Shown: positions 17,244 to 26,290, numbered from the stretch's first letter. The stretch: 64,000 nucleotides of DNA from JAJZRJ01 sp040757055 (GCA_040757055.1 JBFLXY010000006.1:1-64000), one strand, 5' to 3'. The notes: generated from the letters alone by a model not told the origin. Numbers and translations: made by a program.

Positions 17244-19340
17244 ATGGCCTTTCCTTTGGTAATGCGGGACAGTCAGATAACCTTGGAGGACGTGGAGCGG
17301 CTCGCTCTACCGCTGGCGGAGTTGGCCAAGGCGCGCACGGGGTGCGATGATTTTCGCTGGGTCGGCGCCGACGATGAGGCAGCGCTGGCGCTTCTTCCCG
17401 AGACTTGGCAGGAGGCGGTATCCGGGGTGATGGCCAGCGGCGAGCCGCAGGCCGGGGCAGAGGCCGGCGGCGTCCGCCTCTTTCTCCCCATCGGCGCCGG
17501 GCGGCCGGTGGCGGTGGCGATCCTTGCCGGGTGCGCGGCGCGGCGCTGGTCGCCAGAGGTTCTGCGGGAGGAGACCAATGCCCTGGCCGTGCACCTGGCC
17601 GCCTTCCGTGGCTATTACGCCGACCCGCTCACCGGCATGGCCAACAGCCTCCTCTTTCAGCGGCAGCTGCGGGATCTTCTGGCCCGGGGCCCTGGCCGCG
17701 GCGTGCTGGTGCTCCTCGAACTCTATCCGCCGAGCCGCGATGCTGAACGGGCCTGGGCCTATGTCCAGAAAGGGGGCAGCTATCTCACCTCGCTCTTTGG
17801 CGCGGTGGCCAGCCTCTTTCATTTCGGCAGCGGCATCTTCGCCCTGCTGTGGGAGGATCGCCCCCTGGCCGAAGCGCAGCAGATGGCGACCATGCTGCTC
17901 AACCGCCTGCGGCGGGAGGGCTTTGCCAAGGCGCACATCGGCATGCGGCAGCTGGCTCAGGCCACCGAGGCCGAACTGCTCGACGAGGCATGGCAGGCGC
18001 TGGCCGTGGCCCGCAAACGCGGGCCGTTCGGGCTTGCCGTCCATGAGGAGGCCGGCGCGGCCTCGGTCTTTCCGCCCCTGACCCGCAACGAACAGCGCAA
18101 GGCAGCGGCGTGGTGGCGCGGCAAGGAGCACTTTGCTCTGGTCCTTGTCCGTCAGGACCAGGAGGCGGCGAGCAACCACTTCACCAAGCGGCTGCGCGGG
18201 GTGCTCGATGGCAAGGAGCCCTATCTCCTGCTGAACCAGCGCGAGGCCCTGGTCTTCCTCGATGGCGCCGGCAGCGAGCAGGCCGCGAAGTGGGCGCGCC
18301 GCTTCCGCAAGGCCATGGCCCAGTCCGCCGGCGCCACCTTTTCCATGGGCATCGCCCTGTATCCCTGTCACTCCTTCACCAAGGCGCAAATGCCGGTCAA
18401 TTGCCGCAAGGCCCTCCAGCATGCGGCCTTCTTCGGCCCTGGCTCCCAAGCGGTTTTCGATGCGGTGAGCTGCAACATCAGCGGCGATGTCTTTTACAAC
18501 GGAGGCGACCTGCCCAAGGCGGTGCGGGAATACCGCCTCGGCCTGGCATTGGACCCTGCCAACGTCAACCTGCTCAACAGCCTTGGTGTGGCCTACACCC
18601 AGCTCATGCGGCCCCGCATGGCGCAGCAATGCTTCGAGGCAGCCCTGCGCCTGGAGGCGGGCAACTTCATGGCCCTTTTCAACCTCGGCTTCCTCCACCT
18701 CCACCGCGGGGAGAGCGCCAAGGCCCTCGACTCGTTCGAGCGGGCCCTGGCGAGCAACGATCATCACTTCGACCTGTTGCTCCAGCTCGGCAGGCTCTAC
18801 TGTCGGAAGAAACGGTATGCCGAGGCCGTTAAGCTGCTGCGGCGCTGCGTGACCGGCGCGAAAGTTGAAGAGCGTCGCAACGGGGATCGCGCTGCGGCCT
18901 GGCGGATGCTCGGCGAGGCGCACGCGGGTCTGGGGGAGAACAAAAAGGCGATTACTGCCTTCCAGAAGGCGCTTTCCTTTACCCACCGCGATGCCCAGGC
19001 CCTGAGCATGCTGGGCGAACTCTATGCCCGGGAAAAGGAAGGCGACGAGATCGCCCTTTCCCTCTGCCAGGAGGCAGTAACGCTGGATGGCGGCCAGGGT
19101 GAGCACTGGCGGCGGCTGGCCTGGGTGCAATGGAACCGGGGCGATGCCGATGATGCCATTGCCTCGCTCAAACACTGCCTCCAGCTCGATCGCAAAAATT
19201 CCGCCGCGCTCTTCTGGCTTGCCCGCATCTACCGGGAGCAGGGGCGGCTCAAGGAGGCGCATCGGCTCTACGAAAAGGTGCTGCGCCTGCAACCCAACCA
19301 TGCCGAGGCGAAAAGCGCCCTGGCTCAGGTACGCCAATAA
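17244..19340 (+). CDS. Protein with degenerate GGDEF-like domains and C-terminal TPR repeats
   Basis: A 698-residue cytosolic protein. Residues around 120-300 begin like a diguanylate cyclase (DPLTGMANSLLFQRQL), but the GGDEF signature is replaced by FGSGIFALLW, so cyclase activity is unlikely. A second similar unit at about residues 355-410 keeps only the late GGDEF-domain pattern (FSMGIALYPCHS ... CRKALQHAAFFG). From about residue 420 to the end there are seven or so tetratricopeptide repeats (for example VNLLNSLGVAYTQLMRPRMAQ, FMALFNLGFLHLHRG). The gene starts 4 bp after selA with GGAG inside the selA end, suggesting co-translation. It is probably a scaffold or sensor; partner unknown. Confidence 0.8.
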   Translation: MAFPLVMRDSQITLEDVERLALPLAELAKARTGCDDFRWVGADDEAALALLPETWQEAVSGVMASGEPQAGAEAGGVRLFLPIGAGRPVAVAILAGCAARRWSPEVLREETNALAVHLAAFRGYYADPLTGMANSLLFQRQLRDLLARGPGRGVLVLLELYPPSRDAERAWAYVQKGGSYLTSLFGAVASLFHFGSGIFALLWEDRPLAEAQQMATMLLNRLRREGFAKAHIGMRQLAQATEAELLDEAWQALAVARKRGPFGLAVHEEAGAASVFPPLTRNEQRKAAAWWRGKEHFALVLVRQDQEAASNHFTKRLRGVLDGKEPYLLLNQREALVFLDGAGSEQAAKWARRFRKAMAQSAGATFSMGIALYPCHSFTKAQMPVNCRKALQHAAFFGPGSQAVFDAVSCNISGDVFYNGGDLPKAVREYRLGLALDPANVNLLNSLGVAYTQLMRPRMAQQCFEAALRLEAGNFMALFNLGFLHLHRGESAKALDSFERALASNDHHFDLLLQLGRLYCRKKRYAEAVKLLRRCVTGAKVEERRNGDRAAAWRMLGEAHAGLGENKKAITAFQKALSFTHRDAQALSMLGELYAREKEGDEIALSLCQEAVTLDGGQGEHWRRLAWVQWNRGDADDAIASLKHCLQLDRKNSAALFWLARIYREQGRLKEAHRLYEKVLRLQPNHAEAKSALAQVRQ

Positions 19341-19373
19341 TCCGGGGCGTCCGCCCCTGCACAAGGAGAGACC

Positions 19374-20063
19374 ATGGTCAAGATTACCAAGGCCGGCCGG
19401 GTGATCGACGAACGGCAGCAATATTCCCTCGATAACTTTCAGGTGGGCGATTCGTGGCGCCTTTTTCGGATCATGAGCGAGTTCGTGGACGGCTTCGATA
19501 CCCTGGCCAGTATCGGCCGGCCGGCGGTCTCCATCTTCGGTTCGGCCCGCACGCCCTTGGGGGAGAAGTATTTTGAACTGGCCGACAAGATTGCTTATGA
19601 GCTGGCCCTGGCCGGCTATGCAATCATCACCGGCGGCGGCCCCGGCATCATGGCCGCGGCCAACCGGGGCGCGGCCAAGGCCGAGGGGCTTTCCATCGGG
19701 CTCAATATCAACCTGCCTTTTGAGCAGGAGCCCAACGGCTTTGCCAATGTGCCGCTCAACTTCAAGTACTTCTTTGTCCGCAAGGTGATGTTCATCAAGT
19801 ACGCCATGGCCTTCATCGGCATGCCGGGCGGATACGGTACGCTGGACGAACTCTTTGAGTCGCTCACCCTGATGCAGACCCGCCGCATCAAGGCCTTCCC
19901 GGTGATCCTGGTCGGCTCTGAGTTTTGGGGCGGCCTTGTCGAGTGGATCAAGGAGCAGATGCTCTCCACCGGCAAGATCGAAAAGGACGACCTCCTCTAC
20001 TTCCAGGTGATGGACGACCCGGAAGAGGTGGTGCACTACATCAAGCGGACTGTGGTGTTGTAA
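19374..20063 (+). CDS. LOG-family (TIGR00730) Rossmann-fold nucleotide-processing protein
   Basis: A 229-residue enzyme with the LOG/YvdD signatures SIFGSARTP near residue 50, ITGGGPGIMAAANRGA and the catalytic PGGYGTLDELFE. Members are cytokinin-riboside-5-monophosphate phosphoribohydrolases, splitting nucleoside monophosphates to base and ribose phosphate; older annotation calls them lysine decarboxylases. AAGGAGAG precedes the ATG. It ends at a strong terminator. Confidence 0.9.
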   Translation: MVKITKAGRVIDERQQYSLDNFQVGDSWRLFRIMSEFVDGFDTLASIGRPAVSIFGSARTPLGEKYFELADKIAYELALAGYAIITGGGPGIMAAANRGAAKAEGLSIGLNINLPFEQEPNGFANVPLNFKYFFVRKVMFIKYAMAFIGMPGGYGTLDELFESLTLMQTRRIKAFPVILVGSEFWGGLVEWIKEQMLSTGKIEKDDLLYFQVMDDPEEVVHYIKRTVVL

Positions 20064-20105
20064 GGTAACAGCCGGTACGGCGTTCTTCTGCCCTTTTCAA
20101 TAACA

Positions 20106-20138
20106 AAAGGCGGCCATCCATGGGGAGGCCGCCTTTTT
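20106..20138. terminator. Rho-independent terminator after the LOG-family gene
   Basis: AAAGGCGGCC pairs with GGCCGCCTTT around an 11-nt loop and is flanked by A and T runs, so it can work for both strands. It also ends the leftward PBP1B transcript. Confidence 0.9.
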
Positions 20139-20188
20139 GATTTGGAATTCGTGCTGAGGCGAGAAGGTCGTTGACGAGAGGAGTGCAG

Positions 20189-20300
20189 TTACAGCTTCTT
20201 GGCGCGGTCGAAGGAGCCGTTGGTGAAGTTAGAAACCCAGCCCTTGAAGAGCCAGGTCGCCCTGTCGTTCTGCGGGTAATAGTGATCTTCTCCCGCCTTC
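20189..20300 (-). pseudogene. 3' remnant of an unidentified gene behind PBP1B
   Basis: Reading leftward after the PBP1B stop, a frame without a start codon encodes about 37 residues with gene-like codon use (third positions mostly C or G) and a protein-like composition: GEDHYYPQNDRATWLFKGW, then VSNFTNGSFDRAKKL and TAA. It is in a different frame from PBP1B. It looks like the tail of a gene whose 5' part has been deleted. The family is not recognised. Confidence 0.3.
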
Positions 20301-22652
20301 CTAACGGAACCAATCGAGAATCTTCTGCAGCACTCGACCGGCGCTGGTCCCGGCGGGCTCCTTTTTGTTTTTTTCTTTTTCCGGCGGTTTGGGTTCGTTG
20401 GCAAGGCTTGCCGCGGTGAAGGGCAGCTTGGCCTGGTTGGCGAACCAGAAGGGTGTGGCAGAGGTCTCCTGGGTGCGCAATTTGACCCAGCGCCACTCGA
20501 TCCCTTCCGGTGCAACAAGCTCCAGCGGCTGTGGACGCAGTTCCCGCATGATCTCGCCCCAGACCACCAAGGCGCCCTGGCCGCCGGTCATGCCAGCAGG
20601 CTTGTTGTTGTCCCGGCCGAGCCAGACCACTGCCAGCAGATCGCCGGTGAAGCCGGCAAACCAGCTGTCCCGCAGGTCGTTGGAGGTGCCGGTCTTGCCT
20701 GCCACGTTGTGCGAGGAGGGCAGGTAGTTGGCGAGCGGTGCGCCGGTCCCCTCGCGGACCACCTTCTGGAGCGCGGTGTTGAGCAGATAGACCTCCTCCG
20801 GGGCGAAGCGCTGCCTGGTAGAGGATGTGAAGCGTTTCGCCACCCTGTCGTCCGCGGCCAGCACGCTGCTGATTGCCCGCTGTGGCACATAGTAGCCGCC
20901 CGTGGCGAAAGTCTGGTACATCTGGGCGACCTCCAGCGGGGTCAGGGAGGCGGCCCCCAGCAGCACGGCAGGGGAGGTCGGAAGCTCCGCCTGCACGCCG
21001 AGATCCCTCATGGTCTGGGCGACATTTTTGACCCCTACCTCCATGCCGAGCCTGGTGGTGGCCAGGTTGAGGGAGAGGACCAGCCCACGGTAGAGCGGGA
21101 TGCGGCCATGCTGGCTCCGGTCGAAGTTCATCGGCTGCCAGGGCACGCCGCCTTCGCTAGGTACGGTAATGGCGGTGTCGTCCACCGGGGAGGCCAGGGT
21201 GTAGCCCTTGGCCAGGGCGGTGAGATAGACCGCCGGCTTGATGACGGAGCCGACGTTGCGCCGGGCGTCGAGGGCGCGGTTGAAGCCGGCCAGGCCCGGG
21301 GTGCGGCCGCCGGCCATGGCGAGGATTTCTCCGCTCTCGCGGCGGGTGACCACCACCGCGCCTTCCAGGTCGTTCATGCCGCGCGCTCGTGCCATCCAGC
21401 CCACGGTTCGGGCAAGGCGTTCCTCCACCACCATCTGCACCCGCGGATCGAGGGTGGTGAAAATCTTGAGCCCCTCGGTGGTGAGGGCCTCTTCCCGGTA
21501 CTCCTCGGCCAACTGGCGGCGGACCAGGTCGAGGAAGGCGGGGAAGCGGTTGCGGCTGCTGCCGGCCACAGGCTGGATGGCCAGCGGCGCGGCCTTGGCC
21601 CGCCGGTATTCTTCCTCGCTGAGCACCTCCTGGTCGCGCATGATCGCCAGCACGTCCTGCCGGCGCTTGAGGCAGCGCTTGGGTTCCTGGCGTGGATCAT
21701 AGTAGGAGGGGCCGCGGATCATGCCGACCAGGGTGGCGATCTGCTCCGGGGAGAGGTCGTTCAGTTCCTTCCGGAAATAGAAGTGGCTGGCCAGGCCGAA
21801 GCCGTGGATGGCGCGGTTGCCGTCCTGGCCCAGGAAGATTTCGTTGGCATAGGCGGTGAGAATTTCGTCCTTGCTGTAGTGGGCCTCCAGGAGGAGGGCC
21901 ATGAATGCCTCGTTGATCTTGCGCCCGAAGGTGCGCTCGTTGGTGAGGAAGAGGTTCTTGACCAGTTGCTGGGTGAGGGTGCTGCCGCCCTGCACGGTTT
22001 TCTGCGCCCTGGCGTTGGCGATGAGCGCCCGCACCACGGCGAGCGGGTCGATGCCGGGATGGTAGCGGAAGTTCTGGTCTTCCACTGCCAGCAGGGTATT
22101 GACCAGCAACTCCGGAAGCTCGTTCCGGGAGAGCAGTATCCGGTCTTCATGCTGATTGGGGTGAAAGCTGCCGATGCGGGCCGGATCGAGCCGCACGCTG
22201 TCCACCGGTTCATCGGTGTCGGTGCGGGTGATGCGCGCCAGGGTGTTGCCGGAGAAGGTGAGGGTGTAGGCCGCCGACTCTGTCATGCCGTCCGGAAAGC
22301 GGAAGCCCCTGGTCACCAGATGGACGGTCCTGCCGCGCTGGTCGTAGCCGCCGGCGTCCACTGCCTTGCGCTCCTTGCGGTAATCGAGAAGCTGCAGTTC
22401 CCCTTCCAGTTCCCGGGTGGTCAGTCGCATGCCGGGGGAGAGTTCCAGGGGGCGGGCATAGACCACCGCCGGCAGCGACCAGCGCTTGCCCTCGAATTTT
22501 TCCCGGATCGTCTGGTCCAGATAGGTGAGGTAGAAGGCGAGGAGAACGAAGAGAACGAGGGCGGCGAGGATTCCCCATTTCACCAGCGGCGAATCCTTGC
22601 GCAGGCGCGGGGCAGAGCGGGGGTTTTTGGTTTTTTTCCGAGTCGCGGTCAC
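20301..22652 (-). CDS. mrcB: Penicillin-binding protein 1B-type bifunctional peptidoglycan synthase
   Basis: A 783-residue class A PBP. An N-terminal membrane helix (ILAALVLFVLLAFYLTYL) and a UB2H-like region are followed by GT51 glycosyltransferase motifs (EDQNFRYHPGID, QGGSTLTQQLVKNLFL, EAHYSKDEILTAYANEIFLGQ). The transpeptidase then has all three active-site motifs: SVIK in GSVIKPAVY, SLN and KTGTSND. A basic Lys/Glu-rich C-terminus follows. It makes and cross-links peptidoglycan, and it is the only intact transpeptidase in the window, which matters because the FtsI-like protein nearby has lost its motifs. Confidence 0.92.
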   Translation of the reverse strand: MTATRKKTKNPRSAPRLRKDSPLVKWGILAALVLFVLLAFYLTYLDQTIREKFEGKRWSLPAVVYARPLELSPGMRLTTRELEGELQLLDYRKERKAVDAGGYDQRGRTVHLVTRGFRFPDGMTESAAYTLTFSGNTLARITRTDTDEPVDSVRLDPARIGSFHPNQHEDRILLSRNELPELLVNTLLAVEDQNFRYHPGIDPLAVVRALIANARAQKTVQGGSTLTQQLVKNLFLTNERTFGRKINEAFMALLLEAHYSKDEILTAYANEIFLGQDGNRAIHGFGLASHFYFRKELNDLSPEQIATLVGMIRGPSYYDPRQEPKRCLKRRQDVLAIMRDQEVLSEEEYRRAKAAPLAIQPVAGSSRNRFPAFLDLVRRQLAEEYREEALTTEGLKIFTTLDPRVQMVVEERLARTVGWMARARGMNDLEGAVVVTRRESGEILAMAGGRTPGLAGFNRALDARRNVGSVIKPAVYLTALAKGYTLASPVDDTAITVPSEGGVPWQPMNFDRSQHGRIPLYRGLVLSLNLATTRLGMEVGVKNVAQTMRDLGVQAELPTSPAVLLGAASLTPLEVAQMYQTFATGGYYVPQRAISSVLAADDRVAKRFTSSTRQRFAPEEVYLLNTALQKVVREGTGAPLANYLPSSHNVAGKTGTSNDLRDSWFAGFTGDLLAVVWLGRDNNKPAGMTGGQGALVVWGEIMRELRPQPLELVAPEGIEWRWVKLRTQETSATPFWFANQAKLPFTAASLANEPKPPEKEKNKKEPAGTSAGRVLQKILDWFR

Positions 22653-22771
22653 TGATCCAGGGCGCTCCGTGAAGTTGATCCCGTTGTCAGGGAGCCACTA
22701 TCGCATGTTCCGGCGTCAAGATCAAGACGGAAGGCGGGGCGGCAGCGCGTCGCCCCGTTGGCTTTTCTTGG

Positions 22772-24547
22772 CTAGCACGCCTTTTTGCGCAGCCGGATGG
22801 ACTGCGGGGTGATCTCCACCAGTTCGTCGTCGTTGATGTAGGCGATGCACTCCTCCAGGCTCATGACCCGGGGCGGGGTGAGGATGACGTTCTCGTCCGA
22901 GCCCGAGGCGCGCATGTTGGTGAGCTTCTTGCCCTTGGCCGGGTTGACCACCATGTCGCCCTCGCGGCTGTTCTCCCCGACGATCTGCCCCTTGTAGACC
23001 TTCTCCCCAGGCCCCAGGAAGAGGGTGCCGCGCTCCTGGAGGTTGAAGAGGGCGTAGGCCACGGTGGTGCACGGTTCCTTCACCACCAGCACGCCGTTCT
23101 GGCGGTTTTTGATCTCGCCGGCATGGGGGCCGTATTCCAGAAAGACGTAGTTCATGACGCCCAATCCCTTGGTGTCCGTCATGAACTGGGAGCGGTAGCC
23201 TAAGAGGCCGCGGGTGGGGATCTTGTACACCAGGCGGGTCATGCCGTTCTCCTGGTGCATCTCGAGCATCCGGCCCTTGAGCAGGCCGAGCTTCTCGATG
23301 ACCGCGCCGGCGTAGCGCTCATCCACGTCGATGGTGAGTTCCTCGAAGGGCTCCAGGGTCTGGCCCTCTTCCTCCCGGGTGATGACCTGCGGCCTCGTCA
23401 CCTGGAACTCGTAGCCCTCGCGCCGCATCTTTTCAATGAGGATGGAGAGGTGGAGTTCGCCGCGGCCGGCGACCTCAAAACCGAGGCCCACGCCGAGCGG
23501 CCTTACCCGCAGGGCCACGTCGGCGATGATCTCCCGCTGGAGGCGGTCGTCGAGATGGCGGGAGGTGACGAATTTCCCCTCGAGCCCGGCAAAGGGCGAG
23601 TCGTTGGGGATGAAGTGCATGGCAATGGTGGGCGGGTCGATCTCGATGAGCGGCAGCGGCTGCGGGTTATCCGGGTCGGTGAAGGTCTCGCCCACGGTGA
23701 TGTCGTCCATGCCGGCCACGGCCACGATCTCGCCGGTGGTGGCGGTGTCGGTGGGCACCTTCTGGTCCGCCTCGAAGCGATAGATCTTGGTGATGCGCGC
23801 CGGCTGGATGGTGCCGTCCCGCTTGATCACGCTGATCGCCTTGTTGATGTTGAGGGTGCCGTTCACCACTTTGCCGATGCCGAGCCGGCCCAGGTAGGGC
23901 GAGTAGTCGAGCGAGCTGACCTGCATCTGGAGCGAGGCGGCCGGGTCGCCCTTGGGCGCCGGAATCGCCTCGACGATGAGGTCGGCGATGGGGCGCATGT
24001 CGCCGCCCGTTGCCGGCAGGGTGAGGGAGGCATAACCCGCCTTGGCCGAGGCGTAGATCACCGGGAAGTCGAGCAGCTCCTCGGGCGCGTTCAGCTTGAC
24101 AAAGAGGTCGAAGACCTGGTCCAGCACCCAGTCGGGCCGGGCCGCGGGCTTGTCGATCTTGTTGATCACCACGATGATGGGCAGATGGGCGGCCAGGGCC
24201 TTCTTGAGCACGAAATAGGTCTGGGGCATGGGCCCTTCCTGGGCATCCACCAGCAGGAGGCAGCCGTCGGCCATGCGCAGCACCCGCTCCACCTGGCCGC
24301 CGAAGTCGGCGTGGCCCGGGGTGTCGATGATGTTGATCCAGTGGTCGCCGTGGCGGAAGGAACCGTTCTTGGAGGCAATGGTGATGCCGCGCTCCCGTTC
24401 CAGGTCCATGGAGTCCATGAGCCGTTCGGCCATCTGCTGGTTTTCCCGGAAGATGCCGCTCTGTTTGAAGAGCTGGTCCACCAGGGTGGTTTTGCCATGA
24501 TCGACGTGGGCGATGATGGCGACGTTGCGGATGCTCTGCTGCTTCAT
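22772..24547 (-). CDS. typA: Ribosome-associated translational GTPase TypA/BipA
   Basis: A 591-residue GTPase of the EF-G superfamily. G-motifs: AHVDHGKTT (residues 12-20), RERGITI, DTPGHADFGGQ, NKIDKP and SAKAG-type in YASAKAGYAS. Domain II, a III/V-type region and the BipA-specific C-terminus (ENSREGDMVVNPAKGKKLTNMRASG) are all present; length is normal. It assists 50S assembly and stress adaptation. GAGG lies upstream of the start. The gene is divergent from mraZ. Confidence 0.96.
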   Translation of the reverse strand: MKQQSIRNVAIIAHVDHGKTTLVDQLFKQSGIFRENQQMAERLMDSMDLERERGITIASKNGSFRHGDHWINIIDTPGHADFGGQVERVLRMADGCLLLVDAQEGPMPQTYFVLKKALAAHLPIIVVINKIDKPAARPDWVLDQVFDLFVKLNAPEELLDFPVIYASAKAGYASLTLPATGGDMRPIADLIVEAIPAPKGDPAASLQMQVSSLDYSPYLGRLGIGKVVNGTLNINKAISVIKRDGTIQPARITKIYRFEADQKVPTDTATTGEIVAVAGMDDITVGETFTDPDNPQPLPLIEIDPPTIAMHFIPNDSPFAGLEGKFVTSRHLDDRLQREIIADVALRVRPLGVGLGFEVAGRGELHLSILIEKMRREGYEFQVTRPQVITREEEGQTLEPFEELTIDVDERYAGAVIEKLGLLKGRMLEMHQENGMTRLVYKIPTRGLLGYRSQFMTDTKGLGVMNYVFLEYGPHAGEIKNRQNGVLVVKEPCTTVAYALFNLQERGTLFLGPGEKVYKGQIVGENSREGDMVVNPAKGKKLTNMRASGSDENVILTPPRVMSLEECIAYINDDELVEITPQSIRLRKKAC

Positions 24548-24737
24548 GCGAAGAACCTCGTAAATTCGGTGCAGAAAGGGGGGCTACCATAAAGGAAATT
24601 TGCGCAGGGCGCAAGTAAAATGCGGCGGGTCGTGCACGTGCCTTCTGCGCGTCACGGAAACCCGAAGGAGTTCGCGGCCTTGAAAAAAATGGCCCACCCG
24701 GTCGCGAATTTCCGCTGGAATTTTGGCAAATATACAG

Positions 24738-24780
24738 TATATGGTGCACGTGCAGTCAACGGCCAACTATATATGGTGCA
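24738..24780. repeat. Two 11-bp direct repeats in the typA-mraZ intergenic region
   Basis: TATATGGTGCA occurs at 24738-24748 and again at 24770-24780, exactly 32 bp (three helical turns) apart, and the first copy runs into the palindrome TGCACGTGCA. The placement between two divergent genes suggests a protein-binding site; the factor is unknown. Confidence 0.5.
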
Positions 24781-24832
24781 TCAACTGGGCGCGCAATGAA
24801 CAGAGGGGAGATGAGCTAACCTCTTTTTTTTC

Positions 24833-24862
24833 TTGACACTTTTGCGACTCCGCCACTATAAG
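24833..24862 (+). promoter_or_regulatory. mraZ (dcw cluster) promoter
   Basis: Perfect TTGACA at 24833-24838 and TATAAG at 24857-24862 with an 18-bp spacer. It lies directly upstream of the MraZ-type operator repeats and about 50 bp before the mraZ start. Confidence 0.75.
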
Positions 24863-24869
24863 GGACATT

Positions 24870-24899
24870 AAAGTGGTGCAAAGTGGGGCAAAGGGGAAG
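24870..24899 (+). promoter_or_regulatory. MraZ operator: three 10-bp direct repeats
   Basis: Three consecutive decamers AAAGTGGTGC, AAAGTGGGGC and AAAGGGGAAG follow the -10 box. MraZ is known to bind GTGGG/TGGGN direct repeats with 10-bp periodicity at its own promoter, so this is very likely the autorepression site of the dcw cluster. Confidence 0.7.
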
Positions 24900-24914
24900 G
24901 AAGGGGTGTCAGCC

Positions 24915-25391
24915 ATGAGTGAAGGGAGTGTCCGCAGCCCGATCCATCATTTCCGCGGGCGGTCGGAACATGCGCTGGACGAGAAGGGGCGGCTCAACAT
25001 CGCCACCCGTTTCCGCGAGGTCCTGCGCAAACAGTACGACGAGCGGCTCATGATCACCCCGTGGCGGAACTGCCTCAAGGCCTATCCCCTCCCGCAATGG
25101 GAAGAACTGGAAATGACCCTGCGGGCCGAGGGCAGGAAGCAGCCGGAACTCATCAACCTGATCCGCTACATGATCGGCGGCGTCTTCGAAACCTCCCTCG
25201 ACAAGCAGGGGCGCATCCTGCTCCCGCCGAACCTGCGGGAAGAAGGCAGGATCGAACGCGATGTGGTGGTCAACGGCATGATCACCTACTTCGAGATTTG
25301 GGACAAAGGGACCTGGGAGAGGATGAGCAAGCCCTCTTCCGAGAATTTCCAGACCATGGAGCAGACCCTGCTCGAGCTTGGTCTGTTTTAG
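24915..25391 (+). CDS. mraZ: Transcriptional regulator MraZ
   Basis: A 158-residue protein with two SpoVT/AbrB-like MraZ repeats: the first around HALDEKGRLNIATRFREVL, the second around TSLDKQGRILLPPNLREEG, each carrying the conserved D-x-KGR/QGR motif. MraZ forms ring-shaped oligomers and controls the division and cell-wall cluster. The start was set at ATG 24915 after AAGGGGTG; the frame extends back to a GTG at 24873 that would lie inside the operator. Confidence 0.93.
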   Translation: MSEGSVRSPIHHFRGRSEHALDEKGRLNIATRFREVLRKQYDERLMITPWRNCLKAYPLPQWEELEMTLRAEGRKQPELINLIRYMIGGVFETSLDKQGRILLPPNLREEGRIERDVVVNGMITYFEIWDKGTWERMSKPSSENFQTMEQTLLELGLF

Positions 25392-25396
25392 GGGCG

Positions 25397-26290
25397 ATGG
25401 ACGCGATACATCAGCCGGTGCTGCTGGAGGAGGTGATCGCCAGCCTGGCCCCGGTGGATGGAGGGCTCTACGTCGATGGCAATCTGGGACTTGGCGGTCA
25501 TGCGGAACGGATTCTCGAACAGAGCGCACCAGGAGGCCGGCTGATCGGATTTGACTGGGACGCGGAGGCCATGGCGCGGGCCAGGAAACGGCTGGCGCGC
25601 TTCGGCGACCGCGTCCGCTACGTCCATCGGAACTTCACCGCACTGGAGGAGACCTTCATGGAGCACGGGATTGGGCACATCGACGGCCTGCTGCTCGACC
25701 TCGGCCTCTCCTCCCTGCAACTCGACCTGAGCGGCCGCGGCTTCAGCTTCAGGGGCGAGGAACCCCTCGACATGCGGATGGACAGCCGCCGGCCACTCAC
25801 CGCCGCCGACCTGCTCAACACCAGGAGCCAGCAGGAACTGGCGGATATTTTCTATTACTACGGCGAGGAGCGGCAGGCGCGGCCGATTGCCGAGGCAGTG
25901 GTGGAGGCACGCAAGCGTCAGCCACTCCACACCACCGCCCAGTTGGTTGGTGTCATCGAGCAGGCGGTGCCGCGCCGCTTCCACCCCAGGAAGATCCATG
26001 TTGCCACCAAGGTGTTCCAGGCGTTGCGTATTGCGGTGAATCAGGAACTGGAAAATCTCCAGCAGGTGCTGGCCCAAGGCCCGAAGTGGCTTAAGGTGGG
26101 CGGCCGTTTCTGCGTGATCTCCTTCCATTCGCTGGAAGACCGGCTGGTGAAGAGGTCCTTTCAGGAGAATCCCCTGCTGCAGGTGGTGACGGCGAAGCCG
26201 ATCGTGCCGACCCCGGCGGAGTGCAGCCGCAATCCGCGGGCCCGCAGCGCCAAGCTGCGGGTGGCGGTGCGGGTGGAGGGCCGGGCATGA
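25397..26290 (+). CDS. rsmH: 16S rRNA m4C1402 methyltransferase RsmH (MraW)
   Basis: A 297-residue SAM-dependent methyltransferase modifying N4 of C1402 in 16S rRNA. Signatures: HQPVLLEEV at the N-terminus, VDGNLGLGGHAERIL (the first Gly-rich SAM loop; the usual T-x-GxGGHS is varied), LLLDLGLSSLQLD, RGFSFR ... PLDMRMD, and the C-terminal ISFHSLEDRLVK. It starts 5 bp after the mraZ stop. Confidence 0.95.
   Translation: MDAIHQPVLLEEVIASLAPVDGGLYVDGNLGLGGHAERILEQSAPGGRLIGFDWDAEAMARARKRLARFGDRVRYVHRNFTALEETFMEHGIGHIDGLLLDLGLSSLQLDLSGRGFSFRGEEPLDMRMDSRRPLTAADLLNTRSQQELADIFYYYGEERQARPIAEAVVEARKRQPLHTTAQLVGVIEQAVPRRFHPRKIHVATKVFQALRIAVNQELENLQQVLAQGPKWLKVGGRFCVISFHSLEDRLVKRSFQENPLLQVVTAKPIVPTPAECSRNPRARSAKLRVAVRVEGRA

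Noticed and set aside
17307..20036. A 909-codon antisense frame across the TPR and LOG genes
   Set aside because: Same shadow effect; the sense strand carries TPR repeats and the LOG motif.
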